Assembly: GCA_946807835.1 (NCBI GenBank)
Contig: OX327690.1
Span: 30,598,501-30,662,500, forward strand
Source: Ailanthus altissimus
Lineage: Eukaryota; Streptophyta; Magnoliopsida; Sapindales; Simaroubaceae
Direction of reading: 5' to 3'
Length of the DNA stretch: 64,000 nt
Below are positions 23,819 to 35,437 of this stretch, in pieces. How positions within the stretch are numbered: the first letter of the stretch is position 1; every line of letters starts with the position of its first letter. The notes beneath the pieces are model-generated. The model searched no databases and was not told the DNA's origin. It saw only the letters and a program-made list of their open reading frames with translations. The translations under genes were made by a program, and so were the position numbers.

Positions 23819-26059
23819 ATGAATTTCCTTCTTCAATACCTAAACACCTCCATAATTGGAGTCTTTGTTATACTTCTCTTTTCATTTTGTTACTTTGTGA
23901 TCATAAGGTCCAACTCCACAAAGGGTCAAAAGCCACCAGAAGCTTCTGGAAAATGGCCGGTGATCGGCCATCTCCCCGTCTTAGCAGGACCCCAACTCCC
24001 TCACATTTTGTTGGGCGCCTTAGCCGACAAGTATGGGCCAGTCTTCTCCATTCGGATCGGCGTGCACACAGCCTTGGTGGTGAGTCGCTGGGAAGTGGCC
24101 AAAGAATTGTTCACCAAGTGCGATGTGGATATATCCTCTCGCCCCAAACTCACAGCTGGAAATCACTTGGGCTACAACTATGCCAGTATTGGGTTCGCTC
24201 CCTATGGCGCATACTGGCGTGAAATCCGCAAAATAACAACCTTAGAGCTTCTCTCGAACCGCAGACTTGAGTTGCTAAAACATATTCGAGCTGAAGAAGC
24301 AAAAGGCGGAATAAAAGAGCTTTACAAGCTTTGGACCATGAAGAAGAATGAGTCGAACCAAGTTTTGATAGAGATGAAACAATGGTTTGGGGACTTGAAC
24401 TTGAACGTGATTCTAAGGATGGTTGCTGGGAGGAGATATTTCGGTGCTCATGCTGAGAGCGACGAGAAAGAATTGAAACGCTGCAGGATTGCCATGAGGG
24501 ATTTCTTTCGTTTGTCTGGGGTTTTTGTGGTGAGAGATGCTTTGCCTTTTCTCGGATGGCTTGATTTTGGCGGATATGAAAAGGCCATGAGGAAAACAGC
24601 CAAAGAATTGGACAGTCTCGTTAAGGAGTGGATAGAGGAGCATCGTAAGAAAAGAGAGTATTCTGGCAACGATCAGGCGGCGGTCGCCAAGGGAGATCAA
24701 GATTTCATTGATGTGCTGTTATCGGTATTTGATGATGGTGCTAAGCTCTCCGATCATGACGTTGATACAGTCATCAGAGCCACAACCATGGTAAATATGT
24801 ATTTCTATCCACGTTTGCATCTTTTTACTTAACATGTAGGAGTTTATCAAATACACCCTTATAGTTGCTTTGAACTACTCAAAACGTCCCCAATTATCAG
24901 AAATGTTCAACAACCCCTGCAGTTATAATGATCCTATTAAATCCTCACATTTCGGATTCTTTTATGATTTTACCATTCTAACGTAACTATTAAATAATGT
25001 TTAACATACATAATTACAAAAATATCATCTTTAATTAATACCATACCAAAAAAAAAATGAAGATAAAATGATTAATCTAAAATAATATTTATTTGCATTT
25101 TAAATAATTCATAATTGAATCTAACTTAAATATTTTCTTATATTAAAAAATAAAAATAACATAATGGTGACTAAGGTCTTAAGAATGAAAAATGATTGGA
25201 AAGGAAAGAGAAACAAATTTAGAATAAAAGAAAAAGAAAACTTTAATATAATAGTTAGAAATTATTAATATATAATATCTATTTGAAAATATCTTACCCA
25301 CTTGACTTGACAAAGCCACAACCTTAGTATATATTTCTTTTACTCTTTGCATCTTTTTCATGAACATGCACGTTTTGATTAATTCTATCAACAACTTAAT
25401 TATTAGACTCACTTTTATGCTTTTTACAGTCAATGATTACAGGGGCTACAGATACCATCACTGTTAACCTAATCTGGGCACTGTCATTATTGTTGAACAA
25501 TCCACGCGCACTAGAAAAAGTCAAAGAAGAATTGGACATTGTTGTGGGCAAGGAAAGACTATTGAGTGAATCAGATATAGACAAGCTGGTTTATTTTCAA
25601 GCTGTATTTAAGGAGACACTAAGACTATACCCAGTTGCGCCACTCTCAGGACCACGACAATTCACTAACGATTGCAACGTAGCAGGCTACCATGTCCCGA
25701 AAGGAACCCGGCTTATACTAAACCTTTGGAAGATACAAACTGACCCAAGGGTGTGGTCTGATGATGCCTTGGAATTCAAGCCTGAGAGGTTTCTAACCAC
25801 TCACAAGGATGTTGATGTGAAGGGTCAGCATTTTCAGCTTCTGCCATTTAGTGCTGGTAGAAGAGCCTGTCCTGGAATATCATTTGGCCTGCAAATATCA
25901 TATCTTGCCCTGGCTAGTTTGCTGCATGCATTCGACATATCAACTCCTTCAAATGCACTGGTTGACATGACTGAAACTGCTGGACTGACAAACATCAAGG
26001 CCACGCCTCTCGAAATTCTTGTGAAACCGCGCTTGTCTTCTTCTAAACTATATGAATAA
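23819..26059 (+). CDS. Cytochrome P450 monooxygenase, CYP82 family, two exons
   Basis: Exon 1 is 23819-24790 and exon 2 is 25430-26059. Joined in phase 0 they give 533 residues, normal for CYP82. There is an N-terminal membrane anchor (about residues 11-29) and a proline hinge ([13 protein letters not shown], 38-50). Further motifs are C-helix WREIR (133-137), I-helix TGATDT (328-333), K-helix ETLR (386-389) and PERF (442-445). The heme loop [10 protein letters not shown] is at 464-473, with the axial Cys at 471. The second I-helix Thr of the usual DTT is Ile here, which could affect activity. CYP82 enzymes are ER-bound NADPH-P450 reductase partners that hydroxylate terpenoids, coumarins, flavones or alkaloid precursors; the substrate cannot be predicted. 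The ATG chosen is the first in frame and precedes the anchor. No stops or frameshifts are seen. Confidence 0.93.
24791..25429 (+). other. CYP82 intron (639 bases)
   Basis: The donor is G|GTAAAT at 24791 and the acceptor TTTTTACAG ends at 25429. The intron is phase 0 and falls just before the I-helix oxygen-binding motif, the usual single-intron position in this family. It is AT-rich with no insertion, unlike the matching X1 intron. Confidence 0.88.
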
Positions 26060-26329
26060 ATTGTTTTGAATACAGTTCAGTACTATCATTACTACCTCAT
26101 GTTTCAGAAATAAGTTTGCCTTATGTAGCCTTTAATAAGTTTGGCTTGAAAATTTGCTACTGTATTTTGTGCTTTATTTTAATGTATTCAAGGATCTATT
26201 TTTTTTTTTGTCATTACTTTTGTATTCTCAAATTGAAAGATAGATGGCAATATGATATGGTAGGTCTAGCTGATATAAGTTCTCTCTCTTCAATTATTAA
26301 AGCATCTTACTATAGTTAGGGAGATTATT

Positions 26330-27010
26330 AATATATCCATTTATTTTTTTAAAAAATATCAATAATATTCTTTTATGTTATTACCTGTTTCCCTCCTATA
26401 GGGTTTGAGAACTTTAACGAACACAAAATGGATCAAAAAATTTGAGATATTGAAACATCTTATCCTATTGTATTTCCAAAACTAAAAACTATCCTATTGT
26501 AAGGAATATTACTTTAATTTTTAATTTTTTTAATATAATTTAACCATTTTACCCCAAATTAATCATACAAAAGAAATAAAAATGTGCATATATTCGAACC
26601 CTTGATTTGTATAATAAGATATAACAACCAACAACCATTAAATCACATTTTCTTTTAGAAAAATGTATTATAAATAATATTGGAAATATATAATAATAAA
26701 TTACAAAGATGTTTGTAAGCAATAACTCTAAACAACAATATATGTCTATAATACTTATTAAAATTAAATTCATATAAACAAACAAACTCAAAACAAAAGA
26801 TTTTTTTTCTTTTTGTGAAAACCTATTATAAATATTTTTTCATTTCTTAAATTAATTTCAAAAAATAAAAATATTCATATATTCATAATCATATTCACAA
26901 TAAAAATAATCTTCCATCAATAGTAATACATTATAAATAAAATTAATTTTCTAATAATTAAATTATTGTTAACAACTCAAATAATAAAAAATTATTTGAT
27001 TGTGATACAT
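26330..27010. mobile_element. Insertion downstream of CYP82, left arm of an inverted repeat
   Basis: X1 lacks this sequence: its 3' flank passes directly from the GGGAGATTA equivalent to the AATGAACATA equivalent. The first 260 bases (26379-26640) are inverted relative to 27555-27783. Shared pieces are TTATTACCTGTTT, AGGGTTTGAG, TATAATTT and TTCGAA-CC-TGATTTGTAT. No transposase frame is present. Confidence 0.5.
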
Positions 27011-27554
27011 ATAATTTAGCATTAATTTCATAATGAACATATATAGATGAAAACTAATTTTTTGAGTGACGAATATAGTTGCCAAAAATTTTATAACTTT
27101 ACTAATTAATTCTCAAAAGGAGAAAAAATATTTATAATAAATTTTTTTTTTTCATAAAAATAATCATAAATTATAAATCAGAACTAGTTTATTTATGGAA
27201 GATTACCTTTTACTAACAATTTTATAAAAAAATAACTTTTGAGTATGAAATAATTTTTCATAATTTTCGTAATGAAATAATTGACTAGGTAATAGAAAAT
27301 AAAATTTTCTTTTTATTACTTATGACTTCTGCTATTTTATTTTTCTTAACAAATAAATTTGGAAATTAAAAAAATCATGATGATAATGGGTTTCAAAATT
27401 AAATGGTTAAGTTTTTGGCAGTTAGCTATTTTAATTTAAAATTATTTAAAAGACAACATATTTATTATTGTTATTATTTTTTATGTACCAACATCTGTTT
27501 AATTCATTTGTAATGTGTGTATGCATTATTATTTACATAATAATTATTGGAATT

Positions 27555-27783
27555 GAAGGTGATATGATGATTTTGGCTACTATTTTATCATACAAATCAT
27601 AGATTCGAATTTAGACACATTTTAATTTTTTTTATTTGATTAATTAAGGATAAAATAGTCAAATTATATAAAAAGTTAAAATTAATGAAATATTTCTAAT
27701 CTTAGAGAGTTTTCGAGTAGTTTCAAAATTACATAAGAGTAATGAATAATTGACTCAAACCCTAGTGGAGAAACAGGTAATAA
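27555..27783. repeat. Right arm of the same inverted repeat
   Basis: This is the reverse complement, imperfectly, of 26379-26640, ending AAACAGGTAATAA. It starts exactly where homology with X1 ends. The pair is either the terminal repeats of one element or two insertions of one MITE-like family in opposite orientation. Confidence 0.55.
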
Positions 27784-29630
27784 CCCTATCTTTTACACAT
27801 GTTTGTTGTAATACAATTATCTCTCATGTTGTCATGTGAATATTCATGTTGATTAATGTCAGTAACCTAAAATCATTTAATTTTAATTTACCCCTAATTA
27901 AAGTTGTTCTTGTTTATAATGGTATTCATCAAAGAAAAAATATATAACTGCATTGTTTTGTTTCTTTAATAAACCTTATTAATCCTTATGACAATTTTTA
28001 TCCTTCTTTGTTAAATAAATTTAGATATGAAAGCAAGTTAGAAGGTTATCTATTCATTATATTTTGGACCAATAATTTTGTCATTGAACATGTTAAAAGG
28101 CTATTTAGTAACAAGGCATTATAATATTTTACTATGAGATTTGGAATTTCATCAAAAACAAAATTTTTTTAAAAAAATGAAGAAATAAGTGACTTAAATG
28201 TAAAGTTAATTTTTATTATAAAAAAAAGAAAGAGAAAAATTAAGAGAAAATAATCATTTTATTTTCTTTAAGAAGCTTGAATAACTCAATTTATCTTTAT
28301 ATTTTTTTAATTAAAAAATACTTCGATTATTAAGCCTAAGCACAATCACTATTATGATCCTGGAGACTAAACTCGAGAAAGTCGCTCACTATTATGATGC
28401 TATCTATGGTTATTAAGGAGAATGACAAAGAGTACAAACTCCTTTCATTAAAGCTTGAGAAGGGTTAGAAACAAAATCTTGTATGTGTATTAAATGTGTT
28501 GCATGTAATGTGTGATCAAAATAAATAAAACATGGTGTGATATTAACAATATTAGTGTGTTTGTAAAGTTGAAAATTTATCAGATGTGAGACAGTTATTC
28601 TTGTAAATAAAGGGGAATAATGGTTATTGTGATGTTTTAATATATTTGTTTCTCTTAAATTTCTCTTCTTATTGCCAATTATTATGAGGGATTTTTTAGA
28701 TCACCGTTATAAGCATATTGATTAGAGAAAATTGTGTTAACTATTAGAAAAGTTACTAATTTCATATCTATTTTTATCTTAATTCACCTATTAGGTCTCT
28801 AATTTTTTCAAAATATTCAATTACCTATGATTTATTTTTTTGGATAAAAATAATGACGAAAAGAAGGTAATTAGGTATTTTAAAAAATCAAATACCAAAC
28901 GAATAAATTAAAATAAAAGTAAAAATGAAATTGACAATTCTCCTCGTTAGTAACAGATAATCGACGATCGGAAATTATTAATTAGATTTTAATTATTGCC
29001 ATTACTATTATTTATTATTATGGTCAATAAAGACGTGATGACAATTCATCACTATGTGATAATTACAAAGTTATGCAAACTATTTTTGTTATTCTATTAT
29101 GATCGAATGAGAGAAATTATCGCGATAATCATTATTAACACGCGATAGAAAATCATTAATTAATGACTTTCTTTGGGTCCGAAGATAATATATTGCTTTA
29201 TCATCTAACATCAGATTAAGATGAATTTTTTTTTTTTTAAGCACGGTGCTCATCTGAAAATAAAGAAACACCAGAAGCAATTTTTAGAATTTGTTTTTAA
29301 TATTAATGTTCGATTTTCACTTAAAAATTTAAGATTTTTGATTGAACAATTTTTTTAATATAATATTAGAATAAAGATCATATATTCAAATCTCTACATC
29401 TCTTTAATTTATTGATTTTTAAATAACTTTCTTTTTTTAATTTCGGTGCTTTGAGATCTATAAGATTTTGATATCAAATTCAGGTTTCAGATAAAGGGAT
29501 TAATTTCTGCTGCCACACATTTTAGGATTAAAAAAGCCATTTAAATGATATTTGCATTATTTAAAGAATAAATTGGGTATTTTTATGATCTTTCAACCAA
29601 ATTTGCTTGTCATTAGAAATATTAGGCTTT
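27784..29630. other. AT-rich spacer, no gene
   Basis: No credible open frame is found. A small palindromic element lies inside (28757-28937) and is listed separately. Confidence 0.6.
28757..28937. mobile_element. Small palindromic MITE-like sequence
   Basis: The left arm (28757-28828) and right arm (28865-28937) are imperfect reverse complements of about 70 bases. Examples are AATTTCAT against ATGAAATT and TCAATTACCTA against AGGTAATTAGGTA. The gap is about 35 bases. No target-site duplication is clear. Confidence 0.45.
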
Positions 29631-29749
29631 TTTTATTTTATTATTTAAAAGAAGAATGTAATTCTTATTAAGAATAGAAATTATCAAAGGCATAATGGCT
29701 CAGGATGCGTGGCATATAATGCACTCATACTATATCCACATCCTTACAA
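29631..29749 (-). pseudogene. Old LINE relic, 3' portion left of E2
   Basis: On the minus strand this continues the RNase H relic from 35204 across the E2 insertion (the frame ...AKFDT runs over the 5-bp target) and ends near a T-rich run at about 29630, possibly its former A tail. Its assignment depends on the better-preserved part at 35204-35361. Confidence 0.45.
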
Positions 29750-29754
29750 GTATC

Positions 29755-30409
29755 TGTGGAATTTGTGATCCAAAATCATATTTATGATGTTGGTAATGTC
29801 TGGAACAAATTCGAGAACATGTCAGAATTATTTTAGAGCCGGAAGCATGTGTGGAAGAGGTGGAATTCTAATAGAACAGTTGAAAAAATTGCAGAAGAAA
29901 ACAGGAAAAAATTCCCAGGTATGAGCGCCGCGGCATTGAAAGCGCTGGCGGAAGCATTGGTTCCAGTATGTCAATGCCGCGGCGCTGCACTGTTCACTGT
30001 TCACAATCTGAAAATTCTGAATTTAAGCTTTTCCTTTCCGTTTTTTTGGGGTATTTTAGACTTCATATAAATACCCCATTATGCCTAGGGTTATGAGGAT
30101 GAGAAACACTTTCAAAACTCTTTACAAAAACCCTAGAGCTCCAAAATTCAATTTGTATCATTCCTTGATCTTGTAAGATCAATTCTCTTGTAATCAAACA
30201 AAGAATAAGAGAGACTTGGATCCTTGATCCACCGTGGACGTAAGCTACTTGCTGAACCACGTATTTTGTGTCTTGGTATGGTATATTTTTACTTTTCTCT
30301 ATTGTCAATACTTAACTCTACAATTTAGCTTGTTGTTCTTGCTTGGATTATTTTAAACTACTTCATTGCTTGTATTCTCTACGTATTCCGCTGCGTGTTA
30401 ATCTCTACA
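29755..30409 (+). repeat. E2 5' LTR
   Basis: This runs from TGTGGAATTTGTG to ATCTCTACA. It has a GC island at 29925-29990 (GAGCGCCGCGGC, GCCGCGGCGCTG), a TATAAATA box at 30066-30073 and the CCACCGTGGACGTAAG ... GAACCACGTA module at about 30228-30264. Compared with the 3' LTR I count eleven single-base differences, all transitions, plus a 7-base indel and a T/G run difference. Confidence 0.95.
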
Positions 30410-30411
30410 AA

Positions 30412-30424
30412 TTGGTATCAGAGC
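30412..30424 (+). other. E2 primer-binding site (initiator tRNA-Met)
   Basis: TTGGTATCAGAGC lies two bases after the LTR end, identical to the E1 site. Confidence 0.93.
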
Positions 30425-30459
30425 TGTTATTGGCTGTCTAAGTTTGTTATTGGTTGAAC

Positions 30460-31345
30460 ATGGCACCACATAAGCATGAAGTAGAGAAATTTACAGGGCA
30501 TAATGATTTCAACTTATGAAAACTTAAGATGATGGCTTTGTTAAAGAGTCAAGGACTAGAATCAGCCCTTGAGGAACCCTCTAGTACTAGTGATAAGTCT
30601 TCAACATCTAAGTTAGACATGGATCTTGAAACCATTAATAGAAAAGCCCGGAGTGAAATTATCTTGAGTTTGGGTGATGAAGTTTTGAGGGAAGTGGGTG
30701 TAGAAAAATCAGCACTTGGTTTGTGGAAAAGACTTAATGAGTTATATATGACTAAGTCTCTTGCAAACCGGTTGTATCTCAAGAAGAATTTGTTTGGGTT
30801 GTCTTTGGTTGAGGGTGGTTCACTAAATGAACACATTGATTCCTTCAACAAGGATGTCATTGATTTGGAGACGGTTGATGTCAAAATTAGTGACGAAGAC
30901 AAAGCAATTCTGTTATTGAGTTCACTTCCTAAAAGCTATGAACATTTTGTTGATACTCTTCTATATGGAAGGGAGTCATTGACAATGAAGGATGTTAGAG
31001 CAGCCTTAAACTCAAAAGTGTTAGTTAAGAAGTCAGAACAACAACAAAATTCTGCAGCTGTACTTGTTGCGATGGGGGAGAGCTGAGAGTAGAGAATCTA
31101 AAGTGAGAAATTTTTCAAGATCAAAATCGAGGGGCAGATCCAAGAAGTGTTACTTCTGCAAGAAAGAAGGCCATTTCAGAAGGGATTGTCCAGAAAGGAA
31201 AGCTAAGTATCAAGGGAAAAGTCCTGAAGCAGATGCAGCTATAGTCTATGAAGAAGATTATGAAGTTGCAGAAACATTGGTTGCCTCAAATGGGCAGAAC
31301 ACCGGTGAGTGGATTCTTGACTCCGGATGTACTTTCCATATGTCC
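30460..31345 (+). pseudogene. E2 gag pseudogene
   Basis: The ATG at 30460 starts MAPHKHEVEKFTGHNDFN. A TGA stands at 30517-30519 where E1 has a Trp codon. The frame then stays open to 31086 through the UBN2-type gag (LPKSYEHFVDTLLYGRE). A frameshift at about 31065-31085 moves it to the frame with the zinc knuckle CYFCKKEGHFRRDC (CX2CX4HX4C) and the protease start. Only two breaks in some 290 codons indicates a young copy. Confidence 0.9.
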
Positions 31346-33106
31346 TAATAAAGCTTTGTTCACTAGCTATCAGTCCATTAATGGTTGTAAGGTATTAATG
31401 GGCAACAATATGGCTTGTCAAGTCATTGGGATGGGTAATATTAGGCTGAAACTACATGATGGGAGTGTGAGGGAGTTGTTAGATGTGAGGCATGTACCTG
31501 ATCTTAAAAGAAATTTAATTTCTTTAGGCATGTTTGATCAATCCGGTTGCACATTCAAGGGTGAGAGTGGTACATTGAAAGTGATTAAGGGTTCAATGGT
31601 TGTAATGAGAGGTGAGCGTAAACACGGGTTGTATGTGTTGAGTAGAGAGGCTGTTATTGGTTCTGCATCTTTCTCTGTTGATAATGAGAATATGCAAACC
31701 AAGTTATGGCATTTGAGGTTAGGGCACTTGGGTGAGAGAGGCCTTAAGGAGTTGTATGATCAAGGTGTATTTGGCAAAGGAAAGATTCAGCCAATGGGGT
31801 TTTGTGAACATTGTGTACTTGGGAAAGCTCATAGAGTTAAGTTTAACACGGGTGAACACAACACCAAGGGCACTTTGGATTACATACATTCTGACCTTTG
31901 GGGACCTGCTCAAGCTGTCACTCATGGTGGTGCACGGTATTTTCTATCATTCATTGATGATTATTCAAGGAATTTATGGGTTTATCTGTTGAAGAGTAAA
32001 GAGCAGGTGTTTGAAACATTTCAGAAATGGAAAGCACTTGTAGAGAATCAAACGGGTAAGAAAATCAAAAGACTTAGGACGGATAATGGTCTTGAGTTTT
32101 GTAATACTGAGTTTGATAAGTTTTGTGCTAATTATGGTATTGCAAGGCATAAAACGGTGCGGTACACACCACAACAGAATGGACTTGCAGAAAGGATGAA
32201 CCAAACCTTACTTGAAAGGGTAAGGTGCATGCTAACCAATGCCGGATTGTCTAAGGCATTTTGGGGGGAAGCGGTAGTAACTGCAGCTTACTTGATAAAC
32301 CGAAGTCCTTCTTCAGCTATTGGCTTTATGACACCAGAACAGAAATGGTCTGGAGGCACTCCAAAATATGATCACTTGAGGGTATGTGGATGCCCTGCAT
32401 TTGTACACATCAAGCAAGGCAAACTAGAACCAAGAGCCTTGAAGGGGATATTCATTGGATATCCAGAAGGTGTTAAGGGATACAAGGTGTGGTGTACTGA
32501 TCTTAATCCGCACAAGAGTATCATTAGTAGGGATGTGACGTTCAATGAATCTACATTGTTGGAAACCAATTCGGATTCAGTTTTGAAGAAGCCTGAAGAT
32601 GTGCCAAGTTCAGTTTCTGAATCTGAAACTGAACATCATGAGGTGGAACATGATTTGAGACCTGACATTCCTATAGGTCAGCACTTCAATGATGATGCAC
32701 ATGAAGAACAAGAACCTGAAAATTTCTCTGAAACAGCACCATTTCAGTCTAGCACTCCTGAAGCTGAACTTGAAGAGTACCAGTTGGCTAGAGATAGACA
32801 AAGGAGAGTTGTTCGACCACCGAGCAGGTATGCACATGCTGATTTGATAGCTTATGCGTTAAACACTGCTTACACTATAGAATATGATGAACCAAAATCA
32901 TATGCTGAAGCTATTGAGAGTGTAAATTGTGTTAAATGGCAACAAGCTATGGAAGAAGAGATCACTTCTCTTAATAAGAATCATACCTGGAAATTGGTGG
33001 TGAAACCAAAGAACAAGAGGTTAGTTGGCTGTAAATGGGTTTACAAGGTTAAGGAGGGGGTTCCGAGTGTTGAGCCTACAAAGTTCAAGGCTAGGCTTGT
33101 TGCGCA
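31310..33106 (+). pseudogene. E2 protease-integrase-reverse transcriptase 5' part, long open segment
   Basis: The protease motif DSGCTFHM is intact (about 31320), then a two-base loss near 31340 changes frame. From there a single frame runs to 33161. The integrase zinc finger is HLRLGHLGERG ... CEHCVLGKAH. The DDE core lies in DYIHSDLWGP, FIDDYSR and PQQNGLAERMN. An acidic linker follows, and then the start of reverse transcriptase ([20 protein letters not shown]). A one-base loss at about 33106, in the segment RLVAQ, ends the frame. The catalytic residues visible are unaltered; the frame breaks prevent one polyprotein. Confidence 0.92.
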
Positions 33107-34459
33107 GGCTTCACACAAAAAGAAGGGGTTGATTTCCATGAAATATTTTCTCCTGTTATAAAACACTCATCAATTCGCATTTTATTATCCATGTGTGTAA
33201 ATCTGAATTTACATCTTGAACAAATGGATGTAAAGACAGCTTTCCTTCATGGTGAACTTGAAGAAGAGCTATACATGGCACAACCGAAAGGTTTTGAAGA
33301 ACCGGGCAAAGAAGATTATGCTTGTTTGCTAAAGAAGTCTTTATATGGGCTGAAGCAATCTCCAAGACAATGGTATAGGAGATTTGATGATTTTATGCTG
33401 CATTGTAGCTTCACAAGGAGCAAGTATGATGGATGTGTGTACTTCAAAGCATTGAATAACAGTAAACGTATGTATCTCCTTCTATATGTTGATGATATGT
33501 TAATTGCATGTGAGGATATGGAAGAGATACATAAGCTGAAAAATCAGTTGGGTGGTGAGTTTGAAATGAAAGATTTGGGGTCAGCCAAAAGAATTTTGGG
33601 TATGGATATAGTGAGAGGCAGTGATGTTATTTTCTTGTCTCAACAACAGTATATACTCAAGGTTCTTGACAGGTTCAGAATGAGGGATGCCAAAGTTGTG
33701 TCGACTCCATTAGCAATGCATTTCAAACTGTCGGCATCTCAATCACCACAAATTGAAGAAGAAAAATTGCATATGCTTAAGGTACCATATGCTAGTGCTG
33801 TTGGTTCTATAATGTATGCTATGGTTTGCACAAGGCCGGATATAGCACAAGCGGTGAGTGTTGTAAGTAGATACATGGCTAATCCTGGAAATGAGCATTG
33901 GATGGCCGTGAAATGGATACTTAGGTATCTAAAGGGGACGTCACATTATGGTTTGCTATTCAGAAGGGTTGGCACAAGTGATGAAATGGTGAAAGGTTAC
34001 GTGGACTCAGATTACGCAGGTGACTTGGACAATAGAAGGTCTTTATCTGGGTATATCTTCACAGTGTTTGGATGTAGCGTATGCTAGAAATCAGTATTGC
34101 AGCATGTTGTAGCACTATCAACTACTGAAGGCGAGTATATAGCCTTAGGAGAAGCAATTAAGGAGGCTATATGGTTGAATGGTATATGTGCTGAACTTTT
34201 GGCTATGGATGAAGTTAATACTTCAGTACATTGTGATAGCCAAAGTGCCATACATCTAAGCAAACATCAGGTGTTTCATGAAAGATCGAAACACATTGAT
34301 GTTAGGATGCATTTCATTCGGGATACTGTGCAGAGTGGCATTATTAGTCTGTGTAAAATTCTGATGTCGGAGAATCCTGATGATATGTTGACTAAGCCGC
34401 TGCCCTCAGTTAAGTTCAAGTTGTGTATGGACTTAACTGGAATCACAACTTACAATTAA
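33107..34459 (+). pseudogene. E2 reverse transcriptase-RNase H
   Basis: The frame 33191-34087 carries MDVKTAFLHGELEE, the catalytic YVDDMLIA (about 33487-33510), RPDIAQAVS and the RNase H start YVDSDYAGDLDNRRS. A TAG at 34085-34087 replaces the Trp codon seen in E1. The rest (34088-34459) has STTEGEY, CDSQSAIHLSKH and MLTKPLPSVKF, and ends at a proper stop. Apart from this stop and the upstream frameshift the domains are intact. Confidence 0.92.
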
Positions 34460-34523
34460 GGTTGTGATGTGAAGGATGGATCCTTGTTTGCTCTCTTGGT
34501 GTTGTTGGAGTGATTTTGTATCA

Positions 34524-34532
34524 AGAAGGGAA
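34524..34532 (+). other. E2 polypurine tract
   Basis: AGAAGGGAA lies just upstream of the TG of the 3' LTR. Confidence 0.65.
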
Positions 34533-34534
34533 TT

Positions 34535-35198
34535 TGTGGAATTTGTGATCCAAAATCATGTTTATGATGTTGGTAATGTTTGGAACAAATTCGGGAACAT
34601 GTCAGAATTATTTTAGAGCCGGAAGCATGTGTGGAAGAGGTGGAATTCTAATGGAACAGTTGAAAAAATTGCAGAAGAAAACAGGAAAAAATTCCCAGGT
34701 GTGAGCGCCGCGGCATTGAAAGCGCTGGCGGAAGCATTGGTTCCAGTATGTCAATGCCGCGGCGCTGCACTGTTCACTGTTCACTGTTCACAATCTGAAA
34801 ATTCCGAATTTAGGCTTTTCCTTTCCGTTTTTTTTTTTGGTATTTTAGACTTCATATAAATACCCCATTATGCCTAGGGTTATGAGGATGAGAAACACTT
34901 TCAAAACTCTTTACAAAAACCTTAGAGCTCCAAAATTCAATTTGTATCATTCCTTGATCTTGTAAGATCAATTCTCTTGTAATCAAACAAAGAATAAAAG
35001 AGACTTGGATCCTTGATCCACCGTGGACGTAAGCTACTTGCTGAACCACGTATTTTGTGTCTTGGTATGGTATATTTTTACTTTTCTCTATTGTCAATAC
35101 TTAGCTCTACAATTTAGCTTGTTGTTCTTGCTTGGATTGTTTTAAACTACTTCATTGCTTGTATTCTCTACGTATTCCGCTGCGTGTTAATCTCTACA
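34535..35198 (+). repeat. E2 3' LTR
   Basis: This pairs with 29755-30409 at about 98 percent identity by eye. The TATAAATA box is at about 34855 and the U5 module at 35013-35050. CACTGTT is present one extra time near 34778-34790. Confidence 0.95.
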
Positions 35199-35203
35199 GT
35201 ATC

Positions 35204-35361
35204 AAATTTTGCTAGAAAATGAGCGACTGAGTTTCTATTACGTTTGACGAAACAGCAAGCTACATTCATCTTATCATTCAATAAATGGAAGACAGAAGTC
35301 AAGATGCCACCATCAACCCCCCAAGAATGACCATTTATTGAGAAAATAAATCCAACTTAAT
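35204..35361 (-). pseudogene. Old LINE RNase H relic, middle piece
   Basis: The minus strand encodes NVACCFVKRNRNSVAHFLAK, a typical C-terminal segment of plant LINE RNase H, preceded by GHSWGVDGGIL and LLNDKM. It lies between E2 and the younger LINE and continues on both far sides. Both elements therefore landed in one old copy. Confidence 0.75.
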
Positions 35362-35437
35362 AATATCCAAAGGACATTTTTTTTTTTGATAAGAACTATA
35401 TTTTTATTAAGATCTCAAAGTGAGAGAATATCCTCAA

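Larger units (their letters stand above)
20796..27557 (+). repeat. Tandem segmental duplication, copy X2 (carries the intact gene)
   Basis: This is collinear with X1. Additional sequence in X2 comprises the minus-strand solo LTR (21044-22043), the retained promoter and exon 1, and an insertion at about 26330-27010 downstream of the gene. Confidence 0.85.
29755..35198 (+). mobile_element. E2: full-length Ty1/copia retrotransposon, 5444 bases
   Basis: LTRs of 655 and 664 bases flank gag-protease-integrase-reverse transcriptase-RNase H. GTATC occurs immediately outside both ends (29750-29754 and 35199-35203), a perfect 5-bp target-site duplication, so the boundaries are exact. The coding region is almost complete but has two nonsense codons and three frameshifts. 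It belongs to the same broad lineage as E1, but is a different family judging by LTR sequence. It is inserted in the RNase H relic of an older LINE. Confidence 0.96.

Noticed and set aside
31248..34459. Programmed frameshifting to express E2 pol
   Set aside because: The frame changes fall at different places, including within domains, and are not shared by E1; ordinary decay explains them.
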